From positions 1 through 64,000 of the forward strand of contig JASMKO010000034.1 in assembly GCA_030749225.1 (NCBI GenBank): a DNA stretch of 64,000 nucleotides. The letters run 5' to 3'. The translations under genes were made by a program, and so were the position numbers. The notes under the pieces were generated by a model. It was not told where the DNA came from and ran no database searches. It saw only the letters and a list, made by a program, of their open reading frames with translations. This document shows, piece by piece, positions 61,768 to 64,000 of this stretch (position 1 is the stretch's first letter; the number at the start of each line of letters is the position of its first letter). The DNA comes from Verrucomicrobiota bacterium (GTDB taxonomy: Bacteria; Verrucomicrobiota; Verrucomicrobiia; Limisphaerales; UBA1096).

Positions 61768-62889
61768 TTACTCGAGGCATTGGCCAAGCGCATCGAGGAA
61801 GTGCTCGACGTTGGCTACGGTGGCATTGTGTCCCATGAGGCCGACACGCCATATTTTACCCTTCATCGGGCCAAGGCCGGGGCCGACCTCGATACCGTAG
61901 TCACTAAGCAGACGGGTGCGCACGCCGGCCTCATCAGCTCCATCCGGCACACCGATGGCGTTCAACTGCCAAAGCTGATGCCCCTTCTGCGACGTGATCG
62001 AGAGGCCCAGCTTGGTCAAGCCGACCTTGAGGGCCTCGTGCACCTTTCGGTGCCGCGCCCATCTCGCCTCGAGTCCCTCCTCGAGGACAAGCCGCAGCGC
62101 CTCGTGCAGCGCATAATTCATCGAGATCGGCGCGGTGTGATGGTAAACACGCTCCGACCCCCAGTAACTGGCCAGGAAGTTCATGTCGAGATACCAGCTT
62201 TGCACTCTGGCTTTGCGACCGGTAATAACTTCCATAGCCCTAGGGCTGAACGAAACCGGTGCTAGGCCCGGCGGACAGCTTAGGCATTTTTGTGACCCAC
62301 TGTAGACAGCGTCAACATGCCAGTCGTCAACTGCCACCGGGCAGCCGCCAAGTGATGTGACGGTGTCGAGCAGGAACAACGCCCCGGCGTCGTGTGTCAG
62401 GCGCGAGAGTTCCTCGACTGGTGTAAGTGCACCGGTGGAAGTCTCGGCATGAACAATCGCCACAAGCTTGGGTTTACAACCCTCGAGCGCGGCGGCGATG
62501 GCTGATGGCTCGATGATCGTGCCCCACTCGGCCTCGACCTTGGTGACCGTTGCCCCGCAGCGCTCGGCGACGTCGCACATGCGCGTGCCGAACACGCCGT
62601 TGACGCCGATGAGCACCTTGTCGCCCGGCTCCAGTAAATTAACAAAACAGGCCTCCATCCCCGCGCTACCAGTGGCGCTGACAGGTAACGTCATTTCATT
62701 TTCGGTCTGGAAAACGTGCCGCAGCATCGACTTGATCTCCTCCATCATGTCGATGAATGTCGGATCAAGGTGGCCTACTAGAGGTTGCTGCATTGCTTGG
62801 AGTACGGAGGGGGCGGCATTGCTGGGGCCGGGTCCGAGCAGCAGTCGATCAGGAGGTGAGTAGGCGGCGGGAATGCTGGAGTTGCTCAT
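61768..62889 (-). CDS. Class-V aminotransferase (serine-glyoxylate / alanine-glyoxylate type)
   Basis: This 373-residue PLP enzyme has the SgaA/AGAT pattern: [19 protein letters not shown] at the start, [37 protein letters not shown] and [15 protein letters not shown]. Other parts are [19 protein letters not shown], the PLP lysine in [16 protein letters not shown], and the C-terminal [19 protein letters not shown]. It most likely transfers an amino group from serine or alanine to glyoxylate. That would connect with the glycolate oxidase gene at 5276, a plausible but unproven link. A palindrome copy at 61780 lies in the last codons. Confidence 0.9.
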   Translation of the reverse strand: MSNSSIPAAYSPPDRLLLGPGPSNAAPSVLQAMQQPLVGHLDPTFIDMMEEIKSMLRHVFQTENEMTLPVSATGSAGMEACFVNLLEPGDKVLIGVNGVFGTRMCDVAERCGATVTKVEAEWGTIIEPSAIAAALEGCKPKLVAIVHAETSTGALTPVEELSRLTHDAGALFLLDTVTSLGGCPVAVDDWHVDAVYSGSQKCLSCPPGLAPVSFSPRAMEVITGRKARVQSWYLDMNFLASYWGSERVYHHTAPISMNYALHEALRLVLEEGLEARWARHRKVHEALKVGLTKLGLSITSQKGHQLWQLNAIGVPDGADEAGVRTRLLSDYGIEVGPGLGPMKGKIWRVGLMGHNATVANVEHFLDALGQCLE

Positions 62890-62935
62890 CGTTGGACAGG
62901 TAATCTAGCGGCCGAAGGATGGGTTCGTCTACGCC

Positions 62936-64000
62936 TCATGCAATGAGGTCTTGGATGACGTGGCCGTGGACGTCGGTCAGGCGAAAGTCGAGACCCTGAT
63001 ACCGATAGGTCAACCGTTTGTGGTCAATCCCCAACAGATGAAGGATTGTGGCGTTCAGGTCGTGGATGTGCATCGTGCCGGGCGTCCATTTGCCCTTGGT
63101 GGGACGGATCATATTCCCATCGGCGTCGGTGATGTTGTAGGCGTAATCATCTGTCCGCCCATAGGTGATGCCGGGCTTGATGCCGCCGCCGGCCATCCAG
63201 GTGGTGAAGCATCGCGGGTGATGGTCGCGCCCATAATTCTCCTCGGTCAACTTGCCCTGGCAGTAGGAGGTTCGGCCAAATTCGCCGCCCCATACCACCA
63301 AGGTTTCGTCGAGCATGCCGCGTTGCTTGAGATCCTTGATCAAGGCGTAACAACCTTGGTCGATGTCCTTGCATTGGGACTCGTGCTCGCGCGGCAGACT
63401 GCCGTGGGCATCCCAGCCGCGATGGAAAATCTGGATGTTGCGCACACCCCGTTCGGCCAGTCGGCGGGCGTTTAGGCAGCATGCCGCAAAGCTCCCGGCC
63501 TGCCGCGCCTCTTCGCCGTAAAGCTCGAATGTCGCATCGCTTTCGCCGGAGAGATTCATTAGTTCCGGCACGGAAGTTTGCATTCGATAGGCCAACTCAT
63601 GCTGCTTGATCCGGGCAAGAATTTCAGGGTCGGCAAACTCCTGATATTGCTGCTGGTTCAACGCCGCGAGTGTGTCGAGTTGAGCACGACGGTCCTTGGT
63701 GGAGACGCCGGCCGGGTTTTTCAGGTACAACACCGGGTCGCCTTCGCTGCGGAGCAACACACCCTGATGCTCGGACGGCATGAACCCGGTTCCCCAAAGG
63801 CGACCGAACAGGCTCTGTTCTGGAAACTTTGAGCGGGCATGCATGACAACGTAGCCCGGTAAATTTTCATTCATTCGGCCCAGCCCGTAACTGAGCCAAG
63901 CGCCCAAGCTCGGGCGACCGGGGATCTGGCTGCCGGTCTGGATGTAAGTGATCGCCGGGTCATGATTGATTGCCTCTGTAAACGTGCTGTAGACGACCGC
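62936..64000 (-). CDS. DUF1501 family protein, 5' end outside the window
   Basis: The last 355 codons of a DUF1501 gene are present; the frame is open to base 64000, so the signal peptide and first third are missing. Visible blocks are [66 protein letters not shown] and [24 protein letters not shown]. This is the [12 protein letters not shown] subfamily, as at 9097 and 43861. Its upstream partner, if any, lies beyond the window. Confidence 0.87.
   Translation of the reverse strand, partial: AVVYSTFTEAINHDPAITYIQTGSQIPGRPSLGAWLSYGLGRMNENLPGYVVMHARSKFPEQSLFGRLWGTGFMPSEHQGVLLRSEGDPVLYLKNPAGVSTKDRRAQLDTLAALNQQQYQEFADPEILARIKQHELAYRMQTSVPELMNLSGESDATFELYGEEARQAGSFAACCLNARRLAERGVRNIQIFHRGWDAHGSLPREHESQCKDIDQGCYALIKDLKQRGMLDETLVVWGGEFGRTSYCQGKLTEENYGRDHHPRCFTTWMAGGGIKPGITYGRTDDYAYNITDADGNMIRPTKGKWTPGTMHIHDLNATILHLLGIDHKRLTYRYQGLDFRLTDVHGHVIQDLIA

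Overview
The window looks like a chromosomal segment of a Gram-negative member of the Planctomycetes-Verrucomicrobia-Chlamydiae group, most likely a Verrucomicrobiota bacterium. The signs are a small basic protein of the kind shared by these phyla (29524-29679), five secreted DUF1501/DUF1552 proteins plus a remnant of a sixth, four large Planctomycete-type PSD/DUF1592 proteins with heme-c motifs, a DUF6807 protein, and outer-membrane assembly genes (bamA, skp). G+C is roughly 60 percent, with a few visibly AT-richer patches. No phage, plasmid, insertion sequence or CRISPR array was recognised.

Layout. 1-9 kb holds core genes: a broken glcF end, then skp-bamA-dnaB on the minus strand, then glcD and ligA. 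9-13.5 kb is a DUF1501/PSD1 pair. 13.6-22.4 kb is housekeeping: tRNA-Ser(GCU), mutS, a threonine aldolase, a pyrR-pyrB operon behind a PyrR-type attenuator, a lipid kinase, a CobA-HemD fusion and a DUF721 protein. 22.4-28.4 kb encodes mostly secreted proteins (DUF4399, DUF6807, a cytochrome c/PA14 protein, a sugar-dehydrogenase-like propeller) and a WecA-like membrane transferase. 28.4-34 kb has an AT-rich esterase-like gene, the small basic protein, a pseudouridine synthase, an SH3 protein, folD, a DUF6941 protein and a choline-kinase-like gene. 34-47.9 kb is one long minus-strand run: PSD1, DUF1501, 2-hydroxyacid dehydrogenase, an Nramp-like transporter, an SDR, fused E1 and E2 of a 2-oxoacid dehydrogenase, a double cyclase, a DUF1501 remnant and a saccharopine-dehydrogenase-like protein. 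It reads as an uncharacterised catabolic locus. 48-60.5 kb has a TlpA-like thioredoxin and two more PSD/DUF1501-type sets. 60.7-64 kb has a NagB-like protein, a serine-glyoxylate-type aminotransferase and the start of another DUF1501 gene.

The strongest signal that genes do not explain is a highly iterated palindrome, core TTGGCCAA and full form GCGCTTGGCCAAGCGC. I counted 46 exact cores by eye, where under one is expected by chance at this base composition. It lies in genes (read as RLAKR, ALGQA or WPS) and between them, like the HIP1 palindrome of cyanobacteria but with a different sequence.

Other notable points are a circularly permuted-looking module shared by two different PSD-type proteins, a textbook PyrR attenuator whose U-tract touches the pyrR start codon, an SDR without its catalytic lysine, an Nramp-fold transporter without the metal-binding motif, AT-rich insertions in BamA, and the abrupt end of glcF against skp.
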